Source: Pseudomonas sp. P8_241 (GTDB lineage Bacteria > Pseudomonadota > Gammaproteobacteria > Pseudomonadales > Pseudomonadaceae). Taken from it: 64,000 nt of DNA. Shown here piece by piece: positions 47,786 to 56,943 of the stretch. Made by a program: the position numbers and the translations under genes. Location: assembly GCF_034008315.1 (NCBI RefSeq), contig NZ_CP125377.1:5210501-5274500 (forward strand), in the 5' to 3' direction. Numbering within the stretch: the first letter of the stretch is position 1; each line of letters opens with the position of its first letter. Under the pieces are notes generated by a model. The model saw only the letters and a list, made by a program, of their open reading frames with translations. It had not been told where the DNA came from and did no database searches.

Positions 47786-49105
47786 CTAGTTCAGCTGCAA
47801 CGTCGAGTTGAACTGGCTGATCGCATCCACCACATGCCGGGAGCCCTGCTGAATCTCCAGAATCACCTCCCCCGCCTCGTTCGCCAGTTCCACCCCAAGC
47901 CCGGTTCGACTCAGGCTCGATTGCATGCTCGACACCGCGCTCAGGGACAGGTCGTGGTTCTTGCGCACCACCTCGACAATTTCCAGTGTCGCCTGGCTGG
48001 TACGCGCCGCGAGGCTGCGCACTTCATCGGCCACCACCGCAAATCCTCGCCCGTGCTCCCCGGCACGGGCCGCTTCGATGGCGGCGTTAAGTGCCAGCAA
48101 ATTGGTCTGATCGGCAATACCGCGGATGGTCTGCACAATGGTGCCAATGATGTCGGACTGTTTGCTGACGGCGTCGATGCTCACCGCCGCTTCGTTCAAA
48201 TCCTTGGAAATATCCTGGATGATCTGCACCGTTTGCTGCACCACTTCGGACCCTTTGCGCGCACAAACGTCGTTTTGCACAGACGTGCTGTGGGCCGATT
48301 CGGCCGCAGTTTGCAGGGTCGTCATCTGCTGGGTGATGTCGCTGGCAAACTTGACGACTTTGTACAGCCGGCCCTTCGCGTCGAACAATGGATTGTAGGA
48401 CGCTTCGAGAAATACCGTCTGACCTTGCTTGTTCTTGCGCTCGAAACGATGGGAGTGAAATTCCCCGCGATTGAGCGAAGCCCAGAAATTCCTGTATGCC
48501 TGAGACTCGGCTTCAGCACGGTGACAAAACAGGCTGTGGTGTTGACCTATCACTTCGTTTAGCGAGTACTGCATGGTTTTCAGGAAGTTCTCATTGGCGG
48601 TGATCACCCGGCCTTCGGGGGTGAACTCAATCACCGCCATCGAACGTCCGATCGCTGCAAGCATGCTTGCGTTTTCATGTTCCTTGTTGACCCTGGCGGT
48701 GACGTCGGTCGCGACTTTGATCACGCTCCTGACCTGGCGGTCGGGGCCCGGAACCGGCATGTAACTGGCTTCGAGCCAGATTTCGCTGCCACCCTTGTCC
48801 AGCCGCATAAACGTCCCGCTCAGCGGCTCGCCACGGCTCAGGTCACGCCACAATTTGGTATAAGCGTCGCTGCGGTAATACCGTTCCTCACAAAAAACCC
48901 GGTGATGCTTGCCACGCACTTCATCGGCGCTGTAGCCCATGGCGCTACAGAAGTTCTCATTTGCCTCAATCACGAAGCCATCCGGGGTGAACTCAATCAT
49001 TGCCATCGAACGACTGATTGCCGCCAACTTGCCATTGGCTTCGGTCAGGGCACAACTGAATCGCTCGATTTCCAGCAGGTCAGCCTTGTGATGTAGGTTA
49101 AACAT
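47786..49105 (-). CDS. Soluble PAS-PAS methyl-accepting chemotaxis protein (BdlA/Aer-like)
   Basis: 439 residues, no membrane segment. Two PAS domains in tandem (about 25-135 and 147-257), each with the shared phrase RSMA(M/V)IEFTP and a PAC segment, so they look duplicated. A short MCP signalling domain follows with the hairpin tip [20 protein letters not shown]. The domain plan matches P. aeruginosa BdlA (biofilm dispersion) and soluble energy-taxis receptors. The PAS domains may bind haem or FAD; this is not shown by the sequence. Confidence 0.88.
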   Translation of the reverse strand: MFNLHHKADLLEIERFSCALTEANGKLAAISRSMAMIEFTPDGFVIEANENFCSAMGYSADEVRGKHHRVFCEERYYRSDAYTKLWRDLSRGEPLSGTFMRLDKGGSEIWLEASYMPVPGPDRQVRSVIKVATDVTARVNKEHENASMLAAIGRSMAVIEFTPEGRVITANENFLKTMQYSLNEVIGQHHSLFCHRAEAESQAYRNFWASLNRGEFHSHRFERKNKQGQTVFLEASYNPLFDAKGRLYKVVKFASDITQQMTTLQTAAESAHSTSVQNDVCARKGSEVVQQTVQIIQDISKDLNEAAVSIDAVSKQSDIIGTIVQTIRGIADQTNLLALNAAIEAARAGEHGRGFAVVADEVRSLAARTSQATLEIVEVVRKNHDLSLSAVSSMQSSLSRTGLGVELANEAGEVILEIQQGSRHVVDAISQFNSTLQLN

Positions 49106-49643
49106 GTTCGTATCACCTTCGGCGCGTTCTTTTGATTAATGAAAGCTGCAGTTCTTTCAAATCCACCACTACGTTCCACGGAACAGGCACACGCGTTCCT
49201 CCAATAAGAAGGATTTGTCAGGTGATAAATGATGATCAATCGGAGGGTCCCTATACCGGCACTCTCATCAAAACATCCTTCTCTTGATAGCCCTCACTCG
49301 GGCCAGACCTAACAGACTTATCAACAAACTCCATTTAATCGACGGCTCCCTTTGGTCAAGTGTAGGTGCCTTGATTTGCGCACTCTGACTGCCAACATCG
49401 CTTTGTTCGATATCGTTAGTTACGCGTGAGCATAGCCAGCAGCAGTCGTCTTGCAAGGCCACTAATTGGCCATCACCAGGACAAAATCGGTTCAGCGTCC
49501 GCAGGCTCTGGATAAAAAAGAGGGTGACGCCGACGGACGGTGCATCAGGGATTCGGACCGGGAGATTTTATGCAGGTTTGCAGCAAAAAAACCTGCAAGA
49601 GCATCGCCCCCACATTGCATGGGAGCGAGCATTCAACGCGGGA
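49106..49643. other. 538-base region without a convincing gene
   Basis: Upstream of the chemoreceptor and downstream of the small basic protein gene (both minus strand). Short open frames (for example 49268-49462 minus) lack ribosome-binding sites. It contains a small inverted repeat (GCAGGTTT...AAACCTGC near 49572-49596). Base composition is less GC-rich than the neighbours. It could hold a decayed gene or a long leader. Confidence 0.5.
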
Positions 49644-49754
49644 TCAGTGACCGAACACGCCCACTTTTTTGGCTTTCTTGTCTGCGCGTTTTTCAATGGC
49701 GGTTTTCGCCGGTTTCTTTTTCGCCGATTTCTTTGAATCCATACCTTTGGACAT
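49644..49754 (-). CDS. 36-residue lysine-rich basic protein
   Basis: ATG 49754 with GGAG 8 bases upstream, stop TGA at 49644. About 40% of residues are Lys or Arg (MSKGMDSKKSAKKKPAKTA ... KKAKKVGVFGH), so it is a highly basic, probably disordered peptide that might bind nucleic acid or membranes. I recall similar small conserved proteins in Pseudomonas genomes. Codon use and the ribosome-binding site support a real gene. Confidence 0.75.
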   Translation of the reverse strand: MSKGMDSKKSAKKKPAKTAIEKRADKKAKKVGVFGH

Positions 49755-49855
49755 GATGCGTACTCCACACATTGGGATGTGAGATCAGGTATACACCTAT
49801 CCCCGCTCGCGTGTTCTTTTATAATCGCCCGCTTTGTACGCCGACAGTCGAAGAC

Positions 49856-50266
49856 ATGCCCAGCACTCAATACAGTCGACTCGACGAGCCGTTATGGCCG
49901 TTGATGAACAAGTTTTACCGCGCCCACCAATCGTCGATGAAAGCGGTCCGTGATGCTCAGTTGTGGGTGGCCCGGCGCAATGAAATCGTTGCCGCGCTGT
50001 GTTTGCGTCCAGTATCGGGCGGCCACTGGCTGACAGGACTGTTTGTCGATCCGGGCTGTCGCGAACAAGGGATTGCGGCAGGGTTGATCGAGGCCGCAGT
50101 AAAGGATTGCGAACACCCGGTATGGTTATTCTGTCATCCGGATTTGCGGGGGTTTTATGAGCGTCGCGGTTTTACGTTCGACCCGCAGATGCCTTATGCA
50201 ATGGTTGAACGCTTGACTCGCTATGCGCGCAGCAAGCCGATGATTGCGATGGGGCTGGCGCCGTAA
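49856..50266 (+). CDS. GNAT-family acetyltransferase
   Basis: 136 residues from ATG 49856. Compact GNAT fold: VDPGCREQGIAAGLIEAAV is the acetyl-CoA motif and DLRGFYERRGFTFDP is motif B. Substrate unknown. Divergent from the small basic protein gene. Confidence 0.87.
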   Translation: MPSTQYSRLDEPLWPLMNKFYRAHQSSMKAVRDAQLWVARRNEIVAALCLRPVSGGHWLTGLFVDPGCREQGIAAGLIEAAVKDCEHPVWLFCHPDLRGFYERRGFTFDPQMPYAMVERLTRYARSKPMIAMGLAP

Positions 50267-50270
50267 ACAA

Positions 50271-50357
50271 TTGTGGGAGCGAGCCTGCTCGCGATAGCCA
50301 TATGTCAGATTCATTGATGTTGATTGACACGACGTCATCGCGAGCAGGCTCCCACAG
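50271..50357. repeat. REP pair (GTGGGAGCGAGCCTGCTCGCG type)
   Basis: GTGGGAGCGAGCCTGCTCGCG and an inverted copy (CGCGAGCAGGCTCCCACAG) lie between convergent acetyltransferase and deformylase genes. Confidence 0.9.
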
Positions 50358-50373
50358 GGTTTTGTACCGATGG

Positions 50374-50913
50374 TCAGTCGTCCGCGCTGGGATCAAGATC
50401 CGGGAACATTACTTCGGTAAACCCGAACTTGCTGAAGTCGGTAATACGCGATGGGTACAGGCGCCCGATCAGATGATCGCACTCATGCTGCACCACCCGC
50501 GCATGGAACCCTGAAGCAACGCGCACGATGGTTTCGCCCTTCGGATCGACCCCTTCGTAACGAACATGCTGGTAACGCTGCACCGCACCGCGCAGTCCCG
50601 GCACTGACAAACAACCTTCAAAGCCTTCCTCAAGCGTCGGGTCGAGCGGCGTGATCAACGGGTTGATCAGAATCGTCTGCGGAACGGCTTCGGCGTCCGG
50701 ATAACGCTCGCTGTGCTCGAATCCGAAGATCACCAATTGCAGATCGACACCAATCTGCGGCGCAGCCAGGCCCACACCGCCAACACTTTCCATGGTCTGG
50801 AACATGTCGTCGATGAGTTGCCACAGCTCAGGGCTGTCGAACATTTCGGCGGGTACGGGCGGGGCAATGCGCAGCAGGCGCTCATCGCCCATTTTGAGAA
50901 TGTCACGAATCAT
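50374..50913 (-). CDS. def: Peptide deformylase
   Basis: 179 residues. All three motifs are intact: GVGLAAPQ (46-53), EGCLS (99-103, Cys101 metal ligand) and QHECDH (142-147, His143 and His147 ligands, Glu144 catalytic). It removes the formyl group from nascent proteins. Pseudomonas carries more than one def gene; this one is not in the fmt operon and overlaps the BrkB-family gene by 4 bases, so it is probably the accessory copy. Confidence 0.95.
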   Translation of the reverse strand: MIRDILKMGDERLLRIAPPVPAEMFDSPELWQLIDDMFQTMESVGGVGLAAPQIGVDLQLVIFGFEHSERYPDAEAVPQTILINPLITPLDPTLEEGFEGCLSVPGLRGAVQRYQHVRYEGVDPKGETIVRVASGFHARVVQHECDHLIGRLYPSRITDFSKFGFTEVMFPDLDPSADD

Positions 50914-51872
50914 GATTGGGCTTCGTCAGTGGTCGGCTTGAGCGAGTGATCCCGGCCCAGCCCCGACACATGGTGTTTTTCCTCATGGCCCGGACCGTGT
51001 TCGCCGGGAACCTTTTCGCCAGGGTCCTTGCCCTCTCGCGACATGTGCTCGATCACCGCATTCATTTCCGCGCCGAGCAACAACACGGCGGCGGAAATAT
51101 AGAAGTACAGCAACAGCACGATGATCGCGCCGATACTGCCATACATGGCGTTGTAGTTGGCGAACTCCTTGACGTAGAAGCCAAAGCCCAACGAGGCGAT
51201 GATCCATACCACCACTGCCAGCACGGAGCCGGGCGTGATGAAGCGAAACTCCTGTTTGACGTCGGGCATCACGTAGTAGATCAAGGCCACTGCGACCATC
51301 AACAGAATCACGATCACCGGCCAGCGAGCGATGGTCCAGAGCGTGACGATGAAATACTCGAGGCCGACTTGCGAGGCGATCCAGCTCATCACCTGCGGCC
51401 CGAGCACCATCAGTGCAGCAGCGATCAGTAGCATGCCGGCTATGCCGACGGTATAGATAATCGACAACGGAAAGCGTTTCCACAGCGGACGACCTTCCAC
51501 TACGTCGTAGGCCGCATTCATTGCGCTCATCATCAATCGCACACCCGCCGAGGCGGTATACAGAGCGATTACGATACCTACCGACAGCAAACCGCCCTTG
51601 GATTGCTGAAGCTGGTCGATCACCGGGTTGACCTGCTCCAGGGCCTGGGGTGGCAGCACAAGTTCCGATTGCAGGCGCAGCCACGAAAAAAAATCAGGCA
51701 GGTGCAGGAAACCGATCAGCGCAATCAGAAACAAAATGAACGGAAACAGCGAAAACAGCATTTGATAGGCGAGCGCCGAGGCATAGGTCGACATTTCGTC
51801 GTCGACGAATTCGGTGACCGTGCGCACCATCACACGGTGCAGGGGCATGCCTTTCATGTCCGGGAAAATCAT
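50910..51872 (-). CDS. YihY/BrkB-family inner-membrane protein
   Basis: 320 residues from ATG 51872, chosen for GGAGA 6 bases upstream (an earlier in-frame ATG is at 51893). Six hydrophobic segments; the [20 protein letters not shown] segment is the family signature. The C-terminal tail (about 285-320) is His/Lys/Glu-rich and cytoplasmic ([13 protein letters not shown]). Once misannotated as RNase BN; true function unknown. Co-transcribed with def. Confidence 0.9.
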   Translation of the reverse strand: MIFPDMKGMPLHRVMVRTVTEFVDDEMSTYASALAYQMLFSLFPFILFLIALIGFLHLPDFFSWLRLQSELVLPPQALEQVNPVIDQLQQSKGGLLSVGIVIALYTASAGVRLMMSAMNAAYDVVEGRPLWKRFPLSIIYTVGIAGMLLIAAALMVLGPQVMSWIASQVGLEYFIVTLWTIARWPVIVILLMVAVALIYYVMPDVKQEFRFITPGSVLAVVVWIIASLGFGFYVKEFANYNAMYGSIGAIIVLLLYFYISAAVLLLGAEMNAVIEHMSREGKDPGEKVPGEHGPGHEEKHHVSGLGRDHSLKPTTDEAQS

Positions 51873-52001
51873 TAGCGTCTCCATTCGCCGCAAACAGATT
51901 CAGAGGTCAAGTCGTGGCGACTCAGGGGCCCTTTTGTTGCATCAAAGTAGCGCACTTGGCGGCTTTGAAACAATTTCCGCAATCAAGTTCAGCCTGACAC
52001 G

Positions 52002-52027
52002 AAAACGGCCATCCGCGGATGGCCGTT
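52002..52027 (-). terminator. Terminator of the CsbD-family gene
   Basis: AACGGCCATCC GC GGATGGCCGTT followed by TT on the minus strand. Confidence 0.8.
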
Positions 52028-52049
52028 CCTAACCGTCGTCGAAGCCGAA

Positions 52050-52241
52050 TCAGGCTTCGTCGACACCTTTCTTGACCGCGTCCTTGGCTTTGCCTACGGC
52101 TTGTTGGGCTTCGCCTTTCTTCTCCTGCACCACGCCTTCGGCGCGCATTTTGTCGTTACCGGTCGCCTTGCCAATACCTTGCTTGACGTTGCCCGCGGCT
52201 TCGTTGGCCATGCCTTTCACTTTATCGCCTGTACTGCTCAT
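52050..52241 (-). CDS. CsbD-family stress protein
   Basis: 63 residues: [20 protein letters not shown] then [20 protein letters not shown], two copies of the CsbD pattern. Highly charged, low-complexity, general-stress-type protein of unknown action. A ribosome-binding site (AGGAG) precedes ATG 52241. Confidence 0.92.
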   Translation of the reverse strand: MSSTGDKVKGMANEAAGNVKQGIGKATGNDKMRAEGVVQEKKGEAQQAVGKAKDAVKKGVDEA

Positions 52242-52439
52242 GGTATTTCTCCTGTGAACATCTGGATGGAAAAGTGGTTACACAAGGTTGACCGGGAGCG
52301 TTTGCACGGAGTTTCATTTATTTTCACAGTGTCATTTTATCGCTCGATGCAGGTTGCGCTTTATGTTTGCCCGGCAACCCCCGAGAATGCGCAACACATT
52401 CAGGCCATGGCGCTGAAGATCCAATCCCGTAGGAATGTT

Positions 52440-52817
52440 ATGAAACTCGATAAAAAGCAGGCCATTGCCCGCAGAAACCAGGAACTTGGCGGTGCTGTGC
52501 TTGGCGTCAACAACTGCCACTTCACCGAATTGAACCGCAACCGCAATATCTGGTGGTTCGACATCCCGGTAGCGCGCCTGGCCATTGGTCAGTACGAGTG
52601 GATTCACCTGCTGATGCACACGCCGGACACCGACGAACTGCTGCACCTGAAAGTGCCGACAGTGTTCCTGCGTGAGAAGCTTGAAGGCCTGGTGATACGT
52701 AACGAAGGCAAGCGCAAGGCCGCACTGAGCCTGGAACTGAGTGCGGACAAGGACTCGTACCTGCAGGACATGCGGCCGACAGGGACTAACGTCAATTTCG
52801 CGCCGTTTCGCCAATAA
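52440..52817 (+). CDS. Conserved hypothetical protein, 125 residues
   Basis: The start at ATG 52440 follows TAGGAA; the frame is open much further upstream, so the start could differ. No signal peptide or membrane segment. Hydrophobic core segments include NIWWFDIPVARLAIGQYEWI and HLKVPTVFLREKLEGLVIRN. I do not recognise a characterised family. Confidence 0.75.
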   Translation: MKLDKKQAIARRNQELGGAVLGVNNCHFTELNRNRNIWWFDIPVARLAIGQYEWIHLLMHTPDTDELLHLKVPTVFLREKLEGLVIRNEGKRKAALSLELSADKDSYLQDMRPTGTNVNFAPFRQ

Positions 52818-52822
52818 CACCG

Positions 52823-52898
52823 AAAAGATCGCAGCCTGCGGCAGCTCCTACAGGGGAGGCGTACACCCGTAGGAGCTGCCGCAGGCTGCGATCTTTTG
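52823..52898. repeat. REP pair (GATCGCAGCC type)
   Basis: AAAAGATCGCAGCCTGCGGC and a perfect inverted copy lie between the hypothetical gene and convergent fadD1. Confidence 0.9.
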
Positions 52899-52915
52899 AA
52901 TTGCAAAAGCCCATA

Positions 52916-52943
52916 AAAAAGCCCCGCATCTGCGGGGCTTTAT
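52916..52943 (-). terminator. Terminator of fadD1
   Basis: AAAGCCCCGC AGAT GCGGGGCTTTTT on the minus strand, 5 bases after the fadD1 stop. Confidence 0.93.
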
Positions 52944-52947
52944 TTGG

Positions 52948-54648
52948 TTACGCGGTGGTTTTCTTCGCGTTGATCTTTTTCAGCTCTTCATCGCGCAATT
53001 CACGACGCAGGATCTTGCCGACGTTGGTGGTCGGCAACGCATCGCGAAATTCCACGGCGCGCGGGACCTTGTAGCCGGTGACATTGGCGCGCATGTGCTC
53101 CATCACCTGTTCCTTGGTCAGGGTCACACCCGGCTTGGCAACGATGAAAATCTTGATCGCCTCGCCCGACTTTTCATCCGGCACGCCAATGGCTGCGCAC
53201 TGCAGCACGCCCGGCAACACGGCCAGTACGTCTTCGAGCTCGTTCGGGTACACGTTGAAGCCCGAGACCAGGATCATGTCTTTCTTGCGATCAACAATGC
53301 GCAGGTAACCGTCCGCCTGGATCAGCGCGATATCACCGGTTTTCAGCCAGCCTTCGCTGTCGAGCATTTCGTCGGTGGCATCCTGGCGCTGCCAGTAACC
53401 TTTCATGACTTGCGGGCCCTTCACGCACAGTTCGCCGATCTCGCCCATTGGCTGTTCAACACCGGAATCGTCGATAACTTTGCACAGGGTCGACGGCACC
53501 GGAATGCCGATGGTGCCGATCTGGATGTTCTGGATCGGGTTGACCGTTGCCACCGGGCTGGTTTCGGTCATGCCGTAGCCTTCGCAGATGGCGCAGCCGG
53601 TCACCGCTTTCCAGCGTTCGGCCGCAGCCAGTTGCAAGGCCATACCGCCCGACAACGTGACTTTCAGCGCCGAGAAATCCAGCTTGCGGAAACCTTCGTT
53701 GTTGCACAGGGCCACGAACAAGGTGTTCAGTCCGACGAAGCCGCTGAACTTCCACTTCGACAGCTCCTTGACCATCGCCGGCAGGTCGCGCGGGTTGCTG
53801 ATCAGGATGTTGTGGTTGCCGATCAGCATCATCGCCATGCAATGAAAGGTAAATGCATAGATGTGGTACAGCGGCAGCGGCGTGATCAGGATCTCGCAAC
53901 CCTCATTGAGGTTGGAGCCCATCAGTGCCTTGCATTGCAACATGTTGGCGACGAGGTTGCGATGGGTCAGCATTGCGCCCTTGGCCACGCCGGTCGTACC
54001 GCCGGTGTATTGCAGCACCGCGACATCACTGCTGGCGGGGCTGGCTTCCGCCACTGGCTGGCCCATGCCTTTGCTCAGTACGTCGTTGAACTTGACGGCC
54101 TTAGGCAAGTGATACGCCGGCACCATCTTTTTAACGTATTTGATAACGCTGTTGACCAGCAGGCGCTTGAGTGGCGGCAGCAGGTCGGCAACTTCGGTGA
54201 CGATGACGTGTTTGACACCGGTCTTCGGCACGACGATTTCGGCCAGGTGCGCCATGTTGGCCAGGCAGACCAGGGCCTTGGCACCAGAGTCGTTGAACTG
54301 ATGTTCCATTTCCCGCGCGGTATACAGCGGGTTGGTATTGACCACGATCATGCCGGCGCGGATGGCACCGAAGACGGCAACCGGATATTGCAACACATTG
54401 GGCAGTTGCACGGCGATTCGATCGCCCGGCTGCAAATCGGTATGCTGTTGCAGATAAGCGGCAAAGGCACCGGATAGTTCGTACAGCTCACCGTAGGTGA
54501 TTGTCTTGCCCAGGTTGCTGAAAGCCGGTTTGTTGGCGAAGCGTTGGCAGGATTGCTTCAACACTGCCTGAATATTCGGGTACTCGTCTGGATTGATGTC
54601 GGCAGCAACCCCAGCTGGGTACTTATCCTTCCAAAAGTCTTCGTTCAT
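52948..54648 (-). CDS. fadD1: Long-chain acyl-CoA synthetase FadD1
   Basis: 566 residues, AMP-forming ligase. The P-loop-like motif is YTGGTTGVAKGAML (about 214-227), followed by EGYGMTETSP and the C-terminal hinge GYLRIVDRKKDMI. It activates long-chain fatty acids to acyl-CoA for beta-oxidation. Pseudomonas has two tandem fadD genes; this is the downstream copy, matching PA3299. Confidence 0.94.
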   Translation of the reverse strand: MNEDFWKDKYPAGVAADINPDEYPNIQAVLKQSCQRFANKPAFSNLGKTITYGELYELSGAFAAYLQQHTDLQPGDRIAVQLPNVLQYPVAVFGAIRAGMIVVNTNPLYTAREMEHQFNDSGAKALVCLANMAHLAEIVVPKTGVKHVIVTEVADLLPPLKRLLVNSVIKYVKKMVPAYHLPKAVKFNDVLSKGMGQPVAEASPASSDVAVLQYTGGTTGVAKGAMLTHRNLVANMLQCKALMGSNLNEGCEILITPLPLYHIYAFTFHCMAMMLIGNHNILISNPRDLPAMVKELSKWKFSGFVGLNTLFVALCNNEGFRKLDFSALKVTLSGGMALQLAAAERWKAVTGCAICEGYGMTETSPVATVNPIQNIQIGTIGIPVPSTLCKVIDDSGVEQPMGEIGELCVKGPQVMKGYWQRQDATDEMLDSEGWLKTGDIALIQADGYLRIVDRKKDMILVSGFNVYPNELEDVLAVLPGVLQCAAIGVPDEKSGEAIKIFIVAKPGVTLTKEQVMEHMRANVTGYKVPRAVEFRDALPTTNVGKILRRELRDEELKKINAKKTTA

Positions 54649-54812
54649 GGAAGCCCACTCCTCAGCAACGCGAATTCAGCACCGCATTTGATGCGATTAT
54701 TATTGGTGTTTGGTCATTGGTGAATCTGGCTGACAGAAGGCCGAGAAGTCACAAAGCGCGCCGAGAGTAGCAGCTTTGCCAAGGGTCGCCTAGAGCCAAA
54801 AGCGGCCTCTAC

Positions 54813-54828
54813 AGTCACAATTGTGACT
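54813..54828. promoter_or_regulatory. Perfect 16-base palindrome upstream of fadD1
   Basis: AGTCACAATTGTGACT, about 165 bases upstream of the fadD1 ATG; likely a binding site for a dimeric regulator. It does not match the PsrA box pattern I know. Confidence 0.55.
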
Positions 54829-54915
54829 AAAGAATAGCAGGCAGTCATTTTAGAGCAAAAAACCTATAAAGCCCTGAAAGCCACGAATACCGGGGCTTTA
54901 GCGTCCGACCAAAAG

Positions 54916-54983
54916 CATCGCGGGCAAGCCCGCTCCCCCAGGATCTACGTAGATACCTGTGGGAGCGTGGCTTGCCCGCGATC
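54916..54983. repeat. REP pair (ATCGCGGGCAAGCCCGCTCC type)
   Basis: ATCGCGGGCAAGCCCGCTCCC and its inverted copy GGGAGCGTGGCTTGCCCGCGAT; it lies immediately after the fadD2 stop. Confidence 0.88.
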
Positions 54984-55008
54984 CGCGCGACGCGCGGCCA
55001 TTCACCCA

Positions 55009-56697
55009 TCAAGCGATATCACGCAACTCCCGGCGCAGGATCTTGCCCACAGGCGTCATCGGCAACGACTCACGCAGCACAATGTGCTTGGGTACTTTGT
55101 ATGCCGTGAAGTTTTCCTTGCAGTAGGCCTTCAGTTCCTCAAGGCTGACACCCGCTTCACGGGCCACCACAAACAACTTCACCGCCTCCCCCGACCGTTC
55201 GTCTGGCACGCCGATGACGGCACAGTTCGCGACTCTCGGGTGAGCCATCACCACATCTTCGATTTCGTTCGGGTACACGTTGAAACCAGAGACGATGATC
55301 ATGTCTTTCTTGCGATCTACGATGCGCACAAAACCGTCCGGATCGATCACCGCGATGTCCCCGGACTTGAACCAGCCCTCGGCATCCAGAACTTCAGCGG
55401 TGGCCTCGGGTTTCTGCCAATAGCCCTTCATGATCTGCGGGCCCTTGATACACAGTTCGCCGCGCTCACCCAAGGGCTGTTCGACGCCCTCATCACTGAT
55501 CACCTTCAAGGTTGTACCCGGCACCGGCAGGCCGACGGTGCCGATCCGCGACTGTTTGCCGTAGGGATTGGTGCAGGCCACGGGCGAGGTTTCGGTCAGG
55601 CCGTAGCCTTCGGTAATGCGGCAACCGGTCAACTGCTCCCAACGCTCAGCGGTTGCCTTGACCAGCGCGGTGCCGCCGGAGTTGGTGAGCTTGAGCGTCG
55701 AGAAATCCAGGGTCTTGAAGTCCGGATGATCCATCAGTGCAACGAACAGGGTGTTGAGCCCCAGCAATGCCGAGAACCGCCAGTTCTTAAGCTCCTTGAT
55801 GAAACCGCCGATGTCCCGTGGATTGGTGATCAGCACGTTGTGGTTGCCCGTCACCATCATGCACATGCAGTTCGCGGTGAATGCATAGATGTGGTACAGC
55901 GGAAGCGGCGCGATCATGACCTCCTGGCCTTCGCGCAACAACGGTTGCCCGTCACTGCCGAACTGCCCCAGACAGGCCCGTGCCTGTTGCATATTCGCCA
56001 CCAGGTTGCCGTGGGTCAGCATCGCACCCTTGGCCAGGCCGGTGGTACCGCCGGTGTATTGCAGCACGGCGATATCGTCAAGGCCGACGCTCAGCGGTTT
56101 GATACCCACGCCCCGGCCCTGACGCAACGCACTCTTGAAGGAGATGGCCTGAGGCAAGTTGTAGTCCGGGACCATTTTCTTGACCTTGCTGACCATTGTG
56201 TTGACCAGCCAGCCCTTGGCGGTTGGCATCAGGTCACCCATTTTCGCTTCGATCAGGTACTGGATATCGGTGTCGGGGAGTACTTCCTGGACTTTCTGGC
56301 CGAACATGTTCAGGTACACCAGCGCGCGGGCACCGGAGTCCTTGAACTGATGACGCATTTCCCGCGCGGTGTACAACGGGTTGGTGTTGACTACGATAAG
56401 CCCGGCGCGCAATGCACCGAACACGGCAATCGGGTAATGCAGGACGTTGGGCATCTGCACCGCGATGCGGTCACCCGGCACCAGGTCGGTGTGGGCTTGC
56501 AGGAAGCCGGCGAAGGCAGCGCTCTGGCGTTCGAGTTCGGCGTAGGTCAGGGTCACGCCCATGTTGCTGAACGCGGGTCTGTCAGCAAATTTCTTGCAGG
56601 AACGCTCGAACACCTCAAGCACCGACTTGTAAGCCCCTACATCGATATCAAGTGGCACGCCGGCCGGGCGTTTGTCATTCCAGAAATCAGATTGCAT
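55009..56697 (-). CDS. fadD2: Long-chain acyl-CoA synthetase FadD2
   Basis: 562 residues, a close paralogue of FadD1 with the same motifs: YTGGTTGLAKGAML, EGYGLTETSP, GFVRIVDRKKDMI. The upstream copy of the pair, next to the divergent lipase-like gene, as in P. aeruginosa PA3300-PA3301. Confidence 0.94.
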   Translation of the reverse strand: MQSDFWNDKRPAGVPLDIDVGAYKSVLEVFERSCKKFADRPAFSNMGVTLTYAELERQSAAFAGFLQAHTDLVPGDRIAVQMPNVLHYPIAVFGALRAGLIVVNTNPLYTAREMRHQFKDSGARALVYLNMFGQKVQEVLPDTDIQYLIEAKMGDLMPTAKGWLVNTMVSKVKKMVPDYNLPQAISFKSALRQGRGVGIKPLSVGLDDIAVLQYTGGTTGLAKGAMLTHGNLVANMQQARACLGQFGSDGQPLLREGQEVMIAPLPLYHIYAFTANCMCMMVTGNHNVLITNPRDIGGFIKELKNWRFSALLGLNTLFVALMDHPDFKTLDFSTLKLTNSGGTALVKATAERWEQLTGCRITEGYGLTETSPVACTNPYGKQSRIGTVGLPVPGTTLKVISDEGVEQPLGERGELCIKGPQIMKGYWQKPEATAEVLDAEGWFKSGDIAVIDPDGFVRIVDRKKDMIIVSGFNVYPNEIEDVVMAHPRVANCAVIGVPDERSGEAVKLFVVAREAGVSLEELKAYCKENFTAYKVPKHIVLRESLPMTPVGKILRRELRDIA

Positions 56698-56943
56698 TGT
56701 TGTTGTCCTCTTTGCCTGCGCCTATCCGGGCCACTTTTCTGTCATTTCAAAAACAAAAACTTCGAAAAGCGGAACTTCACGGACACTAGCAGTTATGGCG
56801 TAGCAGGCAAATATGCCCGCAGTCGTCATTGACCGTATGAATCTTTCAGCCGTGGCGCAGGCTGATCAGACGCCCAACCAAGGATGCGCTATAAACTGCA
56901 ACGAGCTGTTTCCAACCGAACAGCCTCATGCAAAGGAACCGCC

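Larger units (their letters stand above)
54649..55008. other. fadD1-fadD2 intergenic region
   Basis: 360 bases without a gene. It contains a perfect 16-base palindrome (54813-54828), a nearby copy of its half-site (AGTCACAA at 54748) and a REP pair (54916-54983). It separates fadD1 from fadD2 and should contain an internal promoter for fadD1. Confidence 0.7.

Noticed and set aside
49268..49462. 64-codon frame on the minus strand in the gene-free region
   Set aside because: No ribosome-binding site, GTG start, no recognisable similarity.
40366..50266. Toxin-antitoxin role for the GNAT genes
   Set aside because: None has an adjacent RHH/DUF1778 antitoxin gene and lengths and motifs fit ordinary metabolite or protein acetyltransferases.
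53095..54477. 460-codon open frame on the plus strand
   Set aside because: Antisense shadow of fadD1.
54967..56832. 621-codon open frame on the plus strand
   Set aside because: Antisense to fadD2 and full of His/Gln/Val as expected from complementing its codons.
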